DNA of 64,000 bases from Leisingera caerulea DSM 24564 (GCF_000473325.1 NZ_KI421513.1:1373217-1437216), one strand, 5' to 3'. Counted from the first letter of the stretch, positions 37,469 through 46,428 are shown. The notes: generated by a model from the sequence alone, not told the origin. Numbers and translations: made by a program.

Positions 37469-38068
37469 TTATCTTTCCGGTTGCTGGGGATCATATAGCA
37501 GCTTCACGCCGTTTTTGAACAGCATATGGACAGGGCCGCCTTCGGTTTTGACGCCGATGTGCATATTCCCCGCAGTCAGTTCGCCGATTGCGCCGGTGGC
37601 GCGGACCGGGCCGGGGCTGTCGGCCTTCAGCCCGCTCAGCGCTGTGTTCAGCTCTTCGGTCTCGACAACAAGCCCGTCCGCGGACGTGATCTGCACGTTG
37701 CCAATAAACTGCGCCATATCCCGATCCGGGTGGATGGAGCCGGTTTCGGACGCCAGCGTGATCCGGCCGCCCTGGGCCAGCCGGATGTCGGCAGACAGAT
37801 CGCTGGCAACCGCCGGCGTGCCGTCGCGGCCGGGACGGGCCAGGGAGGCGGTGACCATGATCTCGTCGCCGCTGGCAGTGGTGCCGGAGAAGAAGGGCGC
37901 GGTCACCTGCTGACCTTTCATCCGGTCCTCGATCTCTTTTTGCGCAAAGGGGATCACCGCCTCGGTGTTCACCCCCCGCGAAATCAGGAACAGGGTGGAC
38001 AACAGAACCAGGGCCGCCAGCGGCAGCAGCACCTTGAGATAGGCAACGGCTCTGGAATGGCTGTCCAT
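37469..38068 (-). CDS. lptC: LPS export system protein LptC
   Basis: LptC is a single-pass inner-membrane protein that passes lipopolysaccharide from LptBFG to LptA. The 199 residues have one N-terminal membrane helix (AYLKVLLPLAALVLLSTLFL) and a periplasmic beta-jellyroll domain (SETGSIHPDRDMAQFIGNVQ; VRATGAIGELTAGNMHIGVK). It lies between kdsD and lptA in the standard order. Confidence 0.9.
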   Translation of the reverse strand: MDSHSRAVAYLKVLLPLAALVLLSTLFLISRGVNTEAVIPFAQKEIEDRMKGQQVTAPFFSGTTASGDEIMVTASLARPGRDGTPAVASDLSADIRLAQGGRITLASETGSIHPDRDMAQFIGNVQITSADGLVVETEELNTALSGLKADSPGPVRATGAIGELTAGNMHIGVKTEGGPVHMLFKNGVKLLYDPQQPER

Positions 38069-38091
38069 TGTCAGTTCCCCCTGGCCTTCAG

Positions 38092-39060
38092 TCAGCCCAG
38101 GCCTGCGCGCAGGCAGTCGTGGATGTGCAGGAGGCCCTCAGCCCTCTGCCCGTTGTCAGGATCGACCACGAACAGGCAGGTGATCTTGCGCTGGTTCATC
38201 ACCGCAACCGCCTCTTGCGCCATGGCGCCGGGGGCGATGGTTGCGGGGCCTGTGGTCATCACTTCTGCCGCGGTCTTGTTCAGCAGCCCGTCCATGTGGC
38301 GGCGCAGGTCGCCGTCGGTGATGATGCCGGCCAGCGAGCCGTCGGCGGCAGCGACACCTGCCACGCCAAAGCCCTTCTGGCTGATCTCGATCAGCGCATC
38401 GGCCATCGGGGTGTCGCCGCTGACAAGCGGCAGCGCATCGCCCGCGTGCATCAGGTCGCGCACCTTGCTCAGCTGCGCGCCGAGCTTGCCGCCCGGGTGG
38501 AAGTCGCGGAAATTCTCGGGGCGGAAGTCGCGGTGCTTCATCAGCGCAATCGCCAGCGCATCGCCCATCGCCAGGGTCAGCGTTGTGGAGATCGACGGCA
38601 CCATGCCAAAGCCGCAGGCCTCGCCCAGCGAGGGGATCTGCAGGTGCACATCCGCCTGCTTCATCAGCGTGCTGTCCATCTTGCTGGACAGCCCGATCAG
38701 CGGGATCGCAAAGCGGCGGGTGAAGGCCAGCAGGTTGGCCAGCTCCGGCGCCTCGCCGGAGTTGGAGATCGCCAGCACCACATCGCCTTCGGACAGCATC
38801 CCCAGATCGCCATGGCTGGCCTCAGCCGGGTGCACGAAATAGGCCGGCGTGCCGGTGGAGGCCAGGGTGGCTGCGATCTTGTGGCCGATATGGCCGGATT
38901 TGCCGATGCCGCTGACGATGATGCGGCCCTTGGCCTGCAAAATCAGCTGCACCGCTTCGGCAAATCGCTCATCCAGCCCTTCGGCCAGGGTGTTCAGTGC
39001 CTTGGCTTCATCGGTGATCACCTGCCGCGCGGTGACGAGGAATTTTTCGGTATCGGTCAT
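38092..39060 (-). CDS. kdsD: Arabinose-5-phosphate isomerase KdsD/KpsF
   Basis: KdsD turns ribulose-5-phosphate into arabinose-5-phosphate, the first step of Kdo synthesis. The 322 residues contain an SIS domain (GRIIVSGIGKSGHIGHKIAA; ASHGDLGMLSEGD; ISNSGEAPEL) and two C-terminal CBS domains (VSGDTPMADALIEISQKGFG; GIITDGDLRRHM). The ATG overlaps the rnd stop (ATGA). It works with KdsB at 26235 to supply CMP-Kdo. Confidence 0.95.
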   Translation of the reverse strand: MTDTEKFLVTARQVITDEAKALNTLAEGLDERFAEAVQLILQAKGRIIVSGIGKSGHIGHKIAATLASTGTPAYFVHPAEASHGDLGMLSEGDVVLAISNSGEAPELANLLAFTRRFAIPLIGLSSKMDSTLMKQADVHLQIPSLGEACGFGMVPSISTTLTLAMGDALAIALMKHRDFRPENFRDFHPGGKLGAQLSKVRDLMHAGDALPLVSGDTPMADALIEISQKGFGVAGVAAADGSLAGIITDGDLRRHMDGLLNKTAAEVMTTGPATIAPGAMAQEAVAVMNQRKITCLFVVDPDNGQRAEGLLHIHDCLRAGLG

Positions 39061-39671
39061 GAGTGGGCAAAGATGTCAATTTCGGGCCAGCCGGCCAGGT
39101 CCAGCTTGGCGCGCATGGGAAGGAAATCGAAGCAGGCCTGCGCCATCCCGGTGCGGCCTTCGCGGGCCAGCCGCTTGTCCAGCGCCTCGCGCAGCTTGTG
39201 CAGGTGCAACACGTCCGATGCCGCATAGTCGAGCTGCGCTTCGGTCAGCTCTTCCGCGCCCCAATCGCTCATCTGCTGCTGCTTGGAGATGTCGACGCCC
39301 AGCAGTTCCTGGGTCAGGTTCTTGAGCCCGTGGCGGTCGGTGTAGGTGCGCACCAGGCGGCTGGCGATCTTGGTGCAATAGACCGGCGCGGCCAGGGCGC
39401 CAAAGGCGTGGTACATGGCAGCAATGTCGAACCGGCCGAAGTGGAACAGCTTCAGCACGTTCGGGTCTTCCAGCATCCGGCACAGGTTGGGCGCCTCGGA
39501 CTGGCCCTTTTCGACCTGCACGATATGCGCATTGCCGTCGCCGCCGGACATCTGGATCACGCAAAGCCGGTCGCGGTGCGGGTTCAGCCCCATGGTCTCG
39601 CAGTCGATGGCGACAACGGGACCGAAGTCCAGCCCGTCGGGCAGGTCGTTTTTGTACAGGTGGTTGGCCAC
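39057..39671 (-). CDS. rnd: Ribonuclease D, short form
   Basis: RNase D is a 3'-5' exonuclease of the DEDD-Y family acting on tRNA precursors. The 204 residues hold only the catalytic domain: Exo I DCETMGLNP, Exo II FHFGRFDIAAMY, and Exo III with Tyr-x3-Asp in LDYAASDVLHL. The C-terminal HRDC domains of the longer enzymes are missing, as is normal in alphaproteobacteria. GTG at 39671 follows AAGGGAAT. Further upstream the same frame runs through the tRNA-Leu gene, so a longer start is rejected. It is the first gene of the kdsD-lptCAB operon. Confidence 0.92.
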   Translation of the reverse strand: MANHLYKNDLPDGLDFGPVVAIDCETMGLNPHRDRLCVIQMSGGDGNAHIVQVEKGQSEAPNLCRMLEDPNVLKLFHFGRFDIAAMYHAFGALAAPVYCTKIASRLVRTYTDRHGLKNLTQELLGVDISKQQQMSDWGAEELTEAQLDYAASDVLHLHKLREALDKRLAREGRTGMAQACFDFLPMRAKLDLAGWPEIDIFAHS

Positions 39672-39821
39672 TGGAATTCCCTTTTGATGATCATCGCGCC
39701 GGCAGGGGCTGGAGAGGAGATAGGCGCTTTGGCCCGCAAACTCAACTGCGCCGGGGCAAGCTGGTTTACGCGGCAAAGGCGCGGGTGGCCTGGGGCGCCG
39801 TCGTTTTACATTGTCGGGGAA

Positions 39822-39908
39822 TGGTGCCCAGGAGAGGACTCGAACCTCCACGTCCATACGGACACTAGCACCTGAAGCTAGCGCGTCTACCAATTCCGCC
39901 ACCTGGGC
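39822..39908 (-). tRNA. tRNA-Leu (anticodon CAG)
   Basis: The minus strand starts GCCCAGGTGGCGGAATTGGT, has the D-loop, and an anticodon loop TTCAGGT giving anticodon CAG. It has a long variable arm (class II tRNA), the TTCGAGTCC T-loop, and ends CCTGGGCACCA, with CCA encoded. The acceptor stem GCCCAGG/CCTGGGC is perfect. It lies 150 bases upstream of rnd. Confidence 0.96.
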
Positions 39909-40083
39909 AGGTGTCGTGGGATGGGCGTATAAGATGGTTTTCAGGGGGCGTCAAACGGAAATAGCGTGCGGCAAGCCAGGTTCTCCGGGATTTGCAGCCG
40001 GGCCCGCAAAGGTCTTTGCCGCCGCTGTCGGCGCGGCAATTTCGCTTGCCTACAACAGAACCCAGCATTATGAAACCAACGGC

Positions 40084-40159
40084 GCCGGTGTAGCTCAGCT
40101 GGTAGAGCACGTCATTCGTAATGATGGGGTCGTAGGTTCGAGTCCTATCACCGGCACCA
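40084..40159 (+). tRNA. tRNA-Thr (anticodon CGT)
   Basis: The gene starts GCCGGTGTAGCTCAGCTGGT. The anticodon stem CGTCA/TGATG encloses the loop TTCGTAA with anticodon CGT. The T-arm GTAGGTTCGAGTCCTAT follows, and the end is CACCGGCACCA with encoded CCA. The acceptor stem pairs fully. Confidence 0.96.
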
Positions 40160-40434
40160 GTTTTCCCTGTAGTCTTGTGCATGATCGCTGCTGCGTCCCG
40201 CCGGCGGACGGCAGTTCCAGCGCGTGTCCCCCGCTTTGAGGCCAGCGGCCGTCGGTGGGAGAGCTGATTGCATATGCCGCACCAGTCAGCAGCGCCGGAT
40301 TGAGCTGCCGGGGATGGCATGCCCCAGCCCGGTTTGCCATAATGCCCGGCGGGTGGTCCGGCGCCTTGCGAAAACAACACCCTATGGCCGGGTTCCGGAG
40401 CCCGGCGGTTCAGACAGGCCCCTGGAGCAGACTG
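40160..40434 (+). other. Intergenic region between tRNA-Thr and the epimerase gene
   Basis: These 275 bases contain no gene or RNA I can support. Their end must hold the ribosome-binding region of the epimerase; GGAG stands at about 40424-40427. Confidence 0.4.
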
Positions 40435-41454
40435 ATGACCCAGAAAACCGTTCTCGTCACCGGCTCCTCCGGTTTTATCGGCTACCATCTGTGCCGGCGC
40501 CTGCTGGACGACGGGTTCCGGGTCGTTGGCATCGATAACCTATCGGATTACTACAGCGTGCAGCTGAAACGGGACCGGCAGGCAATGCTGGAGCAGCACC
40601 CGGACTTCAGCGTCATCAACCGCAGCATCGAAGAGCCTGGCGTCGTCCTGCGGGTCTTTGAGGAGCACAAGCCTGATTATGTGGTCCACCTCGCGGCGCA
40701 GGCCGGGGTGCGCTATTCGATTGAGAACCCCCGCTCTTACCTGGAAAGCAACATCACCGGCACCTTTGAGATCCTCGAAGCCGCCCGCGCCCATCCGCCC
40801 CGGCACATGCTGCTGGCCTCCACCTCCTCGGCGTTCGGGGCCAATACCGACATGCCCTACAGGGAGACCCAGAAGGCCGATCACCAGATGTCGTTCTATG
40901 CCGCCTCCAAAAAGGCGACCGAGAATATGGCGCATTCCTATGCGCATCTGTTTGATCTGCCGGTCACCATGTTCCGCTTCTTTACCGTCTACGGCCCGTG
41001 GGGGCGGCCGGATATGGCGCTGTTCAAATTCACCAGGGCGATCCTCGCGGGGCAGCCGATCGACGTCTACAATTACGGCGGCATGCAGCGCGACTTCACC
41101 TATATCACCGATCTGGTGGAGGCCGTCCGGCTGCTGCTGGACGCGGCGCCGCAACGCCCGGCGGATGGCGTGGTGCCGGAGGGCGACAGCCTGTCGCCGG
41201 TGGCGCCGCACCGGGTGGTCAATATCGGCAACTCCGAGCCTGTGCAGCTGAATGACTTCATCGCGGCGGTCGAGGCCGCCACCGGCCGCACCGCGGAACG
41301 GAACCTGATGCCGATGCAGGCCGGCGATGTGCCCGCCACATGGGCCGATGCGTCGCTGCTGCGGAGACTGACCGGCTATACGCCCAAAACCGGCGTGGCC
41401 GAGGGCGTGGCGCAGTTTGTCGCCTGGTACCGGGAGTATTATCCAGCACCCTGA
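40435..41454 (+). CDS. UDP-glucuronate 4-epimerase
   Basis: This 339-residue short-chain dehydrogenase-type enzyme likely makes UDP-galacturonate from UDP-glucuronate. The NAD motif is VTGSSGFIGYHLCRRLLDDG. AAQAGVRYSIENPRSYLESN is the hallmark of the UDP-GlcA 4-epimerase (LspL/CapI) group, and the catalytic Tyr-x3-Lys is in SFYAASKKATENMAHSY. The chosen ATG gives the usual N terminus; a longer frame adds 60 unrelated residues. It converges with the head-spike genes. Galacturonate is a common part of acidic capsule. Confidence 0.92.
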   Translation: MTQKTVLVTGSSGFIGYHLCRRLLDDGFRVVGIDNLSDYYSVQLKRDRQAMLEQHPDFSVINRSIEEPGVVLRVFEEHKPDYVVHLAAQAGVRYSIENPRSYLESNITGTFEILEAARAHPPRHMLLASTSSAFGANTDMPYRETQKADHQMSFYAASKKATENMAHSYAHLFDLPVTMFRFFTVYGPWGRPDMALFKFTRAILAGQPIDVYNYGGMQRDFTYITDLVEAVRLLLDAAPQRPADGVVPEGDSLSPVAPHRVVNIGNSEPVQLNDFIAAVEAATGRTAERNLMPMQAGDVPATWADASLLRRLTGYTPKTGVAEGVAQFVAWYREYYPAP

Positions 41455-41507
41455 CATGCGGCGCCTGACCGCCGTCAGCGGCGGTGCGCCAGGGGTCAGG
41501 CCGCCGT

Positions 41508-43394
41508 TCATGCCGGTATCCGCCCGATGCCGGCGCTGCCAAGATCACGGTCCCACAAGCGGAAACGGCCAAGGCTGCCCTTGAATGCAGGCGCCAGGCC
41601 GATGTCGGCTGCCGCCAGATCCGGTAGCGCCGAGGGCGCAGGCGATCCCGCGGCGGTCTCTCCTTTCGCCGCGAGCTCCAGTTGCGCAGCCGGGTGGCGG
41701 GCGGCAAAGCTGACAGGCACGTTTAGACCGGGCGCACAGGCGGATGCTGCCCCGCTCGCCGTACTGGCCGCGCCGGAACGTGCGCTGGAAACCTGGATCT
41801 GGCCGGTTGCCGTGCCGGCGGTGTTCAGCCCCGCACTCAGGTGGTTGCCGCTGTCAGCCCGCCAGTCGAAGAACCGCGCTGCCGCCCCGGACCCGGTGTC
41901 CGTAAAATTCATGCGGCCCTCCAGCGCCAGCGAGACCGCAACCGGCATGGTTGCAGGCAGCACGGATGAACGGATGGCCAGAGTCTCTGCCGGGCGGGAG
42001 GCTGCGCGGCCTGCTGTGGGGATGAAGGAGCCGGGCGTGTATCCGGCCGTCACCTGGAAGGCCGTGCAGACATGCGATCCGGTGACCTGCGCACCAGGTG
42101 ACAGGTTCAGGGCATCGTGGGCCGGGAACACTTGCACGTCAGCCGTGGCATTCAAGCCGGTCAGGAGGGACGGGTCATAGGTAAACCACGCGAACCAGTG
42201 GGTTCCCATGTCGATGACATCCCGCATCTTCGTTCCGTCAGGCTGCACCGCAAGCCCGCTGTTCCAGTGGTCCTTGATGGCTCCGGTCACGGTATCGAAC
42301 GAGATGCCGCAGAACTGGTTCGATCCGACAGACAGGCGCGCGCTGAACAGCGACATCTGGGACGGGTTCTTGCGGACCAGGCAGGATGCGGTGTGAACCC
42401 CCGCGATAGCGCCGATGCCCGCGGCGCAGTGCGCGAAACCCGTGGCGCTGCTGTCGGTCAGCTCCCATGCGGGGATGCCTGCAATAGTACCGGACGCGGC
42501 CACCGCCAGCTGATTGTTCTTGACCCAATAGGCAGCGGCAAAGTCATGGCTCTGCTCGACGATATTCACCGCTGCCTCATCCTCGATGAGAATCCCTTCC
42601 AGGGCGCCACGAACATAGGCATTGCGGCGCGCCTTGAAGACTGGCGCTGCTTCGGCCGGGACATAGCTTGCGAACTCGGCCCCCAGGGCGTTGTCCGGAT
42701 TGTCCGCCATGCCGCCGAGATCGGAGCGGCAGACCCATTGTGCGAAAACATCCAGGGCCTCGGTGCCGTCGGGACCGGTCACGGCATGCGACACTGCATT
42801 GTCTGACATCCCGGCGCTGAGCGTGCCGTTCAGCGCGGAGCCGTCCGCGGTGAACGTGATGCTGCAAATGCAGCTGCCATCGGCCAGCGGTTTAACTAGC
42901 GCAAGGTGGCCTGCGCCCTGGGTTGCGATCGTCCCGCCCTGCAGGTCGAACAGGGTAACCCCGCCGGCGCCGCTGCCGTAGCCTTCGGACGTCATGGCAA
43001 GGTAGCGCAGGTTCACCTGCCGCACATGGGCTGAGTAGGTGTAGGTGCCCGCATCCGGCAGCGTCACCCCGGCCCGCCGCGCCTCGGGCACCGTTGTGCC
43101 GGTTCCTGCCGCTGCCGTGAGCCGGGTTTTTGTGGCGGACGCGGCAACTGCGGTGCCCTGCGCCAGATCCCCGGAATGGGCCAGCAGGTTGTGGGCAGCC
43201 CAGACATGCGTGCCCGCCTCGCTGGTGAAGGTGCGAAGACCGGCGCCGTTATAGACGAAAATGTCGTCAAAGCTTTTGGCCGCGCCTGCCTGAAGGTACC
43301 GGTCCTGCCGGAAATCCAGGTCAATCAGGGCGGCAGGCGGCGACCAGCGCCCCTGCGCGGTCTCGCCGGTCATTGACAGGCCGATACCCAGCAT
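41508..43394 (-). CDS. Putative GTA head-spike protein (Rcc01080-like position)
   Basis: The 628-residue protein looks like a phage-type fibre or spike: it has NLLAHSGDL and SAHVRQVNLRYLAMTSEGY, patterns common in tail-spike proteins, and a C-terminal jellyroll-like region (MPVAVSLALEGRMNFTDTGS; FKGSLGRFRLWDRDLGSAGI). It lies downstream of a small protein of the GTA spike-base type, and the start ATG overlaps that gene's stop (TGATG). In Rhodobacter capsulatus a similar pair makes head spikes that bind the capsule. Family identity of this larger protein rests mainly on context; an isolated prophage remnant is the alternative. Confidence 0.6.
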   Translation of the reverse strand: MLGIGLSMTGETAQGRWSPPAALIDLDFRQDRYLQAGAAKSFDDIFVYNGAGLRTFTSEAGTHVWAAHNLLAHSGDLAQGTAVAASATKTRLTAAAGTGTTVPEARRAGVTLPDAGTYTYSAHVRQVNLRYLAMTSEGYGSGAGGVTLFDLQGGTIATQGAGHLALVKPLADGSCICSITFTADGSALNGTLSAGMSDNAVSHAVTGPDGTEALDVFAQWVCRSDLGGMADNPDNALGAEFASYVPAEAAPVFKARRNAYVRGALEGILIEDEAAVNIVEQSHDFAAAYWVKNNQLAVAASGTIAGIPAWELTDSSATGFAHCAAGIGAIAGVHTASCLVRKNPSQMSLFSARLSVGSNQFCGISFDTVTGAIKDHWNSGLAVQPDGTKMRDVIDMGTHWFAWFTYDPSLLTGLNATADVQVFPAHDALNLSPGAQVTGSHVCTAFQVTAGYTPGSFIPTAGRAASRPAETLAIRSSVLPATMPVAVSLALEGRMNFTDTGSGAAARFFDWRADSGNHLSAGLNTAGTATGQIQVSSARSGAASTASGAASACAPGLNVPVSFAARHPAAQLELAAKGETAAGSPAPSALPDLAAADIGLAPAFKGSLGRFRLWDRDLGSAGIGRIPA

Positions 43395-43657
43395 CAGTAC
43401 CACCCCGCGACAGTTGCCGTTGTGCCGGTTGCTTCGATCCCGGCGGCAGAGAAGGCAAACGTCTCGCCTGCGGCGACGGGATAGATAATGACCGTCCCCG
43501 CCGCATCCCGGACTGCCAGATCCCCGGCGGAGACCACCCGCAGCACGCGCGGACGCACCGGCAGATCGGTGCCATCCTGCGGGACAATTTCAAAATGGGT
43601 TGCGGCCGGGCTCTCCAGCCCGCGGCGATGGCTCGCAAACGGATCGGTTTGAGGCAT
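43394..43657 (-). CDS. GTA-type head-spike base protein (RCAP_Rcc01079 family)
   Basis: The 87 residues read DPFASHRRGLESPAATHFEI, then DGTDLPVRPRVLRVVSAGDL, then a C-terminal IEATGTTATVAGWY. The Gly-Leu-Glu-Ser-Pro-Ala start, the Asp-Gly-Thr-Asp-Leu-Pro motif and the Ala-Thr-Gly-Thr-Thr-Ala end match my memory of the Rcc01079-type spike-base family. The ATG at 43657 is chosen because upstream residues are unlike the family. It is translationally coupled to the large spike gene. The main GTA capsid cluster is not in this window, as expected, because spike genes are encoded separately. Confidence 0.75.
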   Translation of the reverse strand: MPQTDPFASHRRGLESPAATHFEIVPQDGTDLPVRPRVLRVVSAGDLAVRDAAGTVIIYPVAAGETFAFSAAGIEATGTTATVAGWY

Positions 43658-44148
43658 GTGTGTTCTCCAGAAATTGCAGACCTGCTGAAACCTGCGTCCC
43701 GATTCCTCCGATAGGCTGCATGGTGGCTTATCCGGGTTAAGGCTGGCAAAAGCGGGCGTTCGCCGGTTTGCCGCGCGGCGCAACGCCTTTCCGGCCTGCG
43801 CCGCAGCTGCTGCGTGTCAGCTCTCCGGCAGCGTGACAGTGCATCCGGAGGCGTGCCTGCTGTTTCGAGCTGTGAAGAAGATGAGGCCGCGCGGAAATGC
43901 CGACAGTTTCCGCTGCAGGGCCCAAGCGCAGGGCGGTTTGAAAGCGCGCCAGCCCTGATGCCGGCCCCCGGCTGGCTGGCCACGGCGCCGGTGCAGCGAA
44001 GCCTTGCGCGGCGGAGGGCGGTGCAAACGGCGGTGCCAGGGCCAGCCCCTTGAACATGGGGCTGCCTTGATTATGAAGGAGCAACTCTGACTGGGCAGGG
44101 CAGGGGCTGCGCCACTCTGTTTTCAAACCGCACTTCAAAGGAGCGATC
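43658..44148. other. Divergent intergenic region between spike-base and exosortase genes
   Basis: No gene is supported in these 491 bases. On the minus strand TTTT-N7-TTAA (43751-43737) stands about 80 bases upstream of the spike-base start; it is one half of a CtrA-type site with a weak second half. AAAGGAG stands before the xrtE ATG. The middle (43800-44080) is GC-rich without clear structure. Confidence 0.35.
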
Positions 44149-45750
44149 ATGAGGCAGGAACTGATCTTTAGGCCTGCATCCATGCGCCTGGCCGTTTTCA
44201 TGCTGGCGGCCGTGGCCGAGGCTGTGGCCATTCGCCTGCTGACCTTTGAAACAGACCAGTTCTCCTGCAGAAACGTGTCCGCATATGCGCTGTGCCGGGG
44301 GATGCGGACGCTTCCTCTGAGCGTTCTTTTCATGAGCGTGGCGGTTGTGGTGATGACGATTGCCCGCCCCCGGCTGTGGCACGCCTATGTGCGCCTGGCG
44401 GGCGCAGCGCCGTCCCGCCGCCTGTTTCCGGCCGGTCTGCATCTGCTGGGGCTGGGGCTGCTGCTTGTGCCGCTCTGGCAGCTTCCGCTTGCGGAGCTGG
44501 AGGCGCAGTTCAGCCTGGCGGCGCCGGTGTTCCTGGCCGGCGCAGTGCTGGCGCTCCTGGGCGCTGCGCTCTGGCTCTTGCCGCTGCGCGCCTGGAAGCA
44601 ATGGTTTCTTGGCAATGGCGCCTTTCTGCCGCTTGTGGCCGCCGGTTTTTTCCTGCTGCCGCTGGTGGTTGAGGCCACTGGATGGCTTTGGGGCGAAAAC
44701 CGCGCCTTGACCCGGCTGACGTTCCAGGCCGTGAGCGGGGTCTTCGCATTGACCGGAACCGACCTGTTCAGCCTTCCGGGCGAACGCATCATCGGCCTCA
44801 ATGATTTCAGGGTCCGGATCGCCTCGGGCTGCTCGGGGGCAGAAGGCGTGGCTCTGGTGGCAGTGTTCATGGCGATCTATGCCATGCTGGCGCGCCGGAC
44901 GTTGCGCATGAGGCCCTACTGGATGATTCTGTTCCCGCTTGCGGTCTGCCTCAGCTGGATCTTGAACGTCCTGCGGATTTCCGCGCTGATCTGGCTGGGC
45001 GCCAATGTCTCGCCAAAGCTGGCGGTGGACGGGTTTCACTCCTATGCGGGCTGGCTGATGTTCTCGCTGCTGGCCTTTGCGGTTCTGGCCATCGTCCACA
45101 ACATGGCCTTTTTCCACAACAAGGCCGCAGCGCCGGGCACCCGGCCCGGCCTGCCCGTGAGGGCGGATCCGCTGTTTGCCAGAATCGTCCCGTTTATTCT
45201 TTTCATGATGAGCGGCACCATCACGCCGCTGCTTTGGGAAAACCCCGCTGACGGCTACCCGCTGCGGGTGGCGTTTATGCTGCTGGGGCTGGCGCTGTTC
45301 TGGCCTGCGCTGAAGGCCATAGACTGGCGCGCCGGGCCCGCCGACTGGCTGACCGGCTACGCGGTGGCGGCGCTGTGGCTCTGGACGGCCCCTGAGAGCA
45401 CTGCCAGCGCGTCCGGGGCGCCTGATCTGTTCTGGATCCTCTGCCGCCTGCTGGGCACGGTGCTGCTGGTGCCGGTCATCGAGGAGCTGTTCTTCCGCGC
45501 CTATGTGCTGGAGCGTATCGCCGGCACTTCCGCGGCGTCTGCCTGGCGTGTCCTGGCCGGTCTGGCGGTCAGCAGCCTGCTGTTTGCGGCGCTGCACGAC
45601 CGCTGGGTGGCGGGGGCGCTGGCGGGGATTGCGTTCGGCCTGTTGTATTTGCGGACCCGCCGCCCCGGCGGCGCCGTGCAGGCCCATATGCTGGCCAACG
45701 CCATCATTGCCGCCGCGGCCATCGCCAGCAAGAACTATGATCTGATCTGA
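44149..45750 (+). CDS. xrtE: Exosortase E fused to a CPBP-family protease
   Basis: This 533-residue membrane protein joins an exosortase (about 1-330) to a CPBP/Abi-type protease (about 340-533). The exosortase catalytic residues are Cys228 (ASGCSGAEG), Arg276 (NVLRISAL) and His297 (VDGFHSYAGW). The protease part has Glu445-Glu446 with Phe-x2-Arg (EELFFRAYVLE), His483 (ALHDRW) and His513/Asn517 (HMLAN). Exosortase E recognises VPEID-CTERM proteins; one is encoded at 47425. It is a multi-pass inner-membrane enzyme expected to cut and transfer the target at the periplasmic face. The neighbouring polysaccharide locus fits the usual exosortase context. Confidence 0.92.
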   Translation: MRQELIFRPASMRLAVFMLAAVAEAVAIRLLTFETDQFSCRNVSAYALCRGMRTLPLSVLFMSVAVVVMTIARPRLWHAYVRLAGAAPSRRLFPAGLHLLGLGLLLVPLWQLPLAELEAQFSLAAPVFLAGAVLALLGAALWLLPLRAWKQWFLGNGAFLPLVAAGFFLLPLVVEATGWLWGENRALTRLTFQAVSGVFALTGTDLFSLPGERIIGLNDFRVRIASGCSGAEGVALVAVFMAIYAMLARRTLRMRPYWMILFPLAVCLSWILNVLRISALIWLGANVSPKLAVDGFHSYAGWLMFSLLAFAVLAIVHNMAFFHNKAAAPGTRPGLPVRADPLFARIVPFILFMMSGTITPLLWENPADGYPLRVAFMLLGLALFWPALKAIDWRAGPADWLTGYAVAALWLWTAPESTASASGAPDLFWILCRLLGTVLLVPVIEELFFRAYVLERIAGTSAASAWRVLAGLAVSSLLFAALHDRWVAGALAGIAFGLLYLRTRRPGGAVQAHMLANAIIAAAAIASKNYDLI

Positions 45751-45788
45751 CCCGGCCGGGTTGAGCGCCGCAGGGCAGGGCGAAACTC

Positions 45789-45803
45789 TTAAAATTTGCC
45801 TAA
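45789..45803. promoter_or_regulatory. CtrA-like box upstream of the ClpP-like gene
   Basis: TTAA, seven bases, then CTAA (TTAAAATTTGCCTAA) stands about 115 bases before the start at 45919. The CtrA consensus is TTAA-N7-TTAA, so one base differs. An AT-rich stretch with possible -10 (TGATAATGTACTAAT) follows at 45822. A similar box precedes the VPEID-CTERM gene. Confidence 0.4.
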
Positions 45804-45918
45804 CATGCGGGCTAAAGTGTTGATAATGTACTAATTTTTGCCACATCCGCACCCCGGCCAGCGCGCAGGGGTTTTCTATCCAGTCTCCAACGCCCGTTTT
45901 TGCATTGGAGATCTGACC

Positions 45919-46428
45919 ATGCTGGCACTGAACATTGCTTCTTCCTCTGCCCTGCCGGGGCGCGCCCGCTCCATCTTCCGCAAGGCCGCCAAAACCGCCG
46001 CTGCCGCCTGCCTGGCGCTGGCGGTGCTGCAGCCGCAGGCCGCCGCCGCCCAGCAGACCTATGTCGTGGGCAGCGACCGCGGCGGTTATCTGCACGACCG
46101 GCTGATCGAGCTGAAAAACCTCAAGCGCAGCGGCGTGCGGGTCGAGATCCGCGGCCGGGTCTGCTATTCCACCTGCACCATGTTCCTTGGCCTGCCAGGC
46201 ACCTGCGTCGACCCGAACACCACCTTCGGCTTTCACGGCCCCTCGCGCAGCGGCCGCCGCCTGGCGCAGGAGAAGTTCGACTATTTCAGCCGTGTGATGG
46301 CGGACTTCTACCCGGAGCCGCTGAAAGCCTGGTTCATGGCGGAAGGCCGCAACCGGATTTCCGGCATCTACAAGATCAAGGGCAGCGAAATCATCCGCAT
46401 GGGCGTGAAAGCCTGCCGCAGCGCCTGA
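45919..46428 (+). CDS. ClpP-like periplasmic protein (COG3904-like)
   Basis: The 169-residue product has an N-terminal signal region (TAAAACLALAVLQPQAAAAQ). A core follows that resembles ClpP/crotonase-like periplasmic proteins: YLHDRLIELKNLKRSGVRVE, then VCYSTCTMFLGLPGTC with a Ser in the place of the nucleophile, then FGFHGPSRSG with a possible base His. The ATG at 45919 follows GGAG. It lies between xrtE and the phosphatase gene, which makes a role in processing sorted proteins possible, but no function is known. Confidence 0.72.
   Translation: MLALNIASSSALPGRARSIFRKAAKTAAAACLALAVLQPQAAAAQQTYVVGSDRGGYLHDRLIELKNLKRSGVRVEIRGRVCYSTCTMFLGLPGTCVDPNTTFGFHGPSRSGRRLAQEKFDYFSRVMADFYPEPLKAWFMAEGRNRISGIYKIKGSEIIRMGVKACRSA

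Noticed and set aside
39672..39902. N-terminal extension of RNase D
   Set aside because: The frame runs through the tRNA-Leu gene; the MAELVDALASG-type start is a known translation artefact of tRNA-Leu genes.
41508..43657. Whole prophage at the spike genes
   Set aside because: Only the two spike-type genes are present; no capsid, terminase, integrase or attachment repeats were seen, so the separate GTA spike locus fits better.
43814..44053. Short open frame upstream of xrtE
   Set aside because: No ribosome-binding site, no family likeness, and composition fits non-coding GC-rich DNA.
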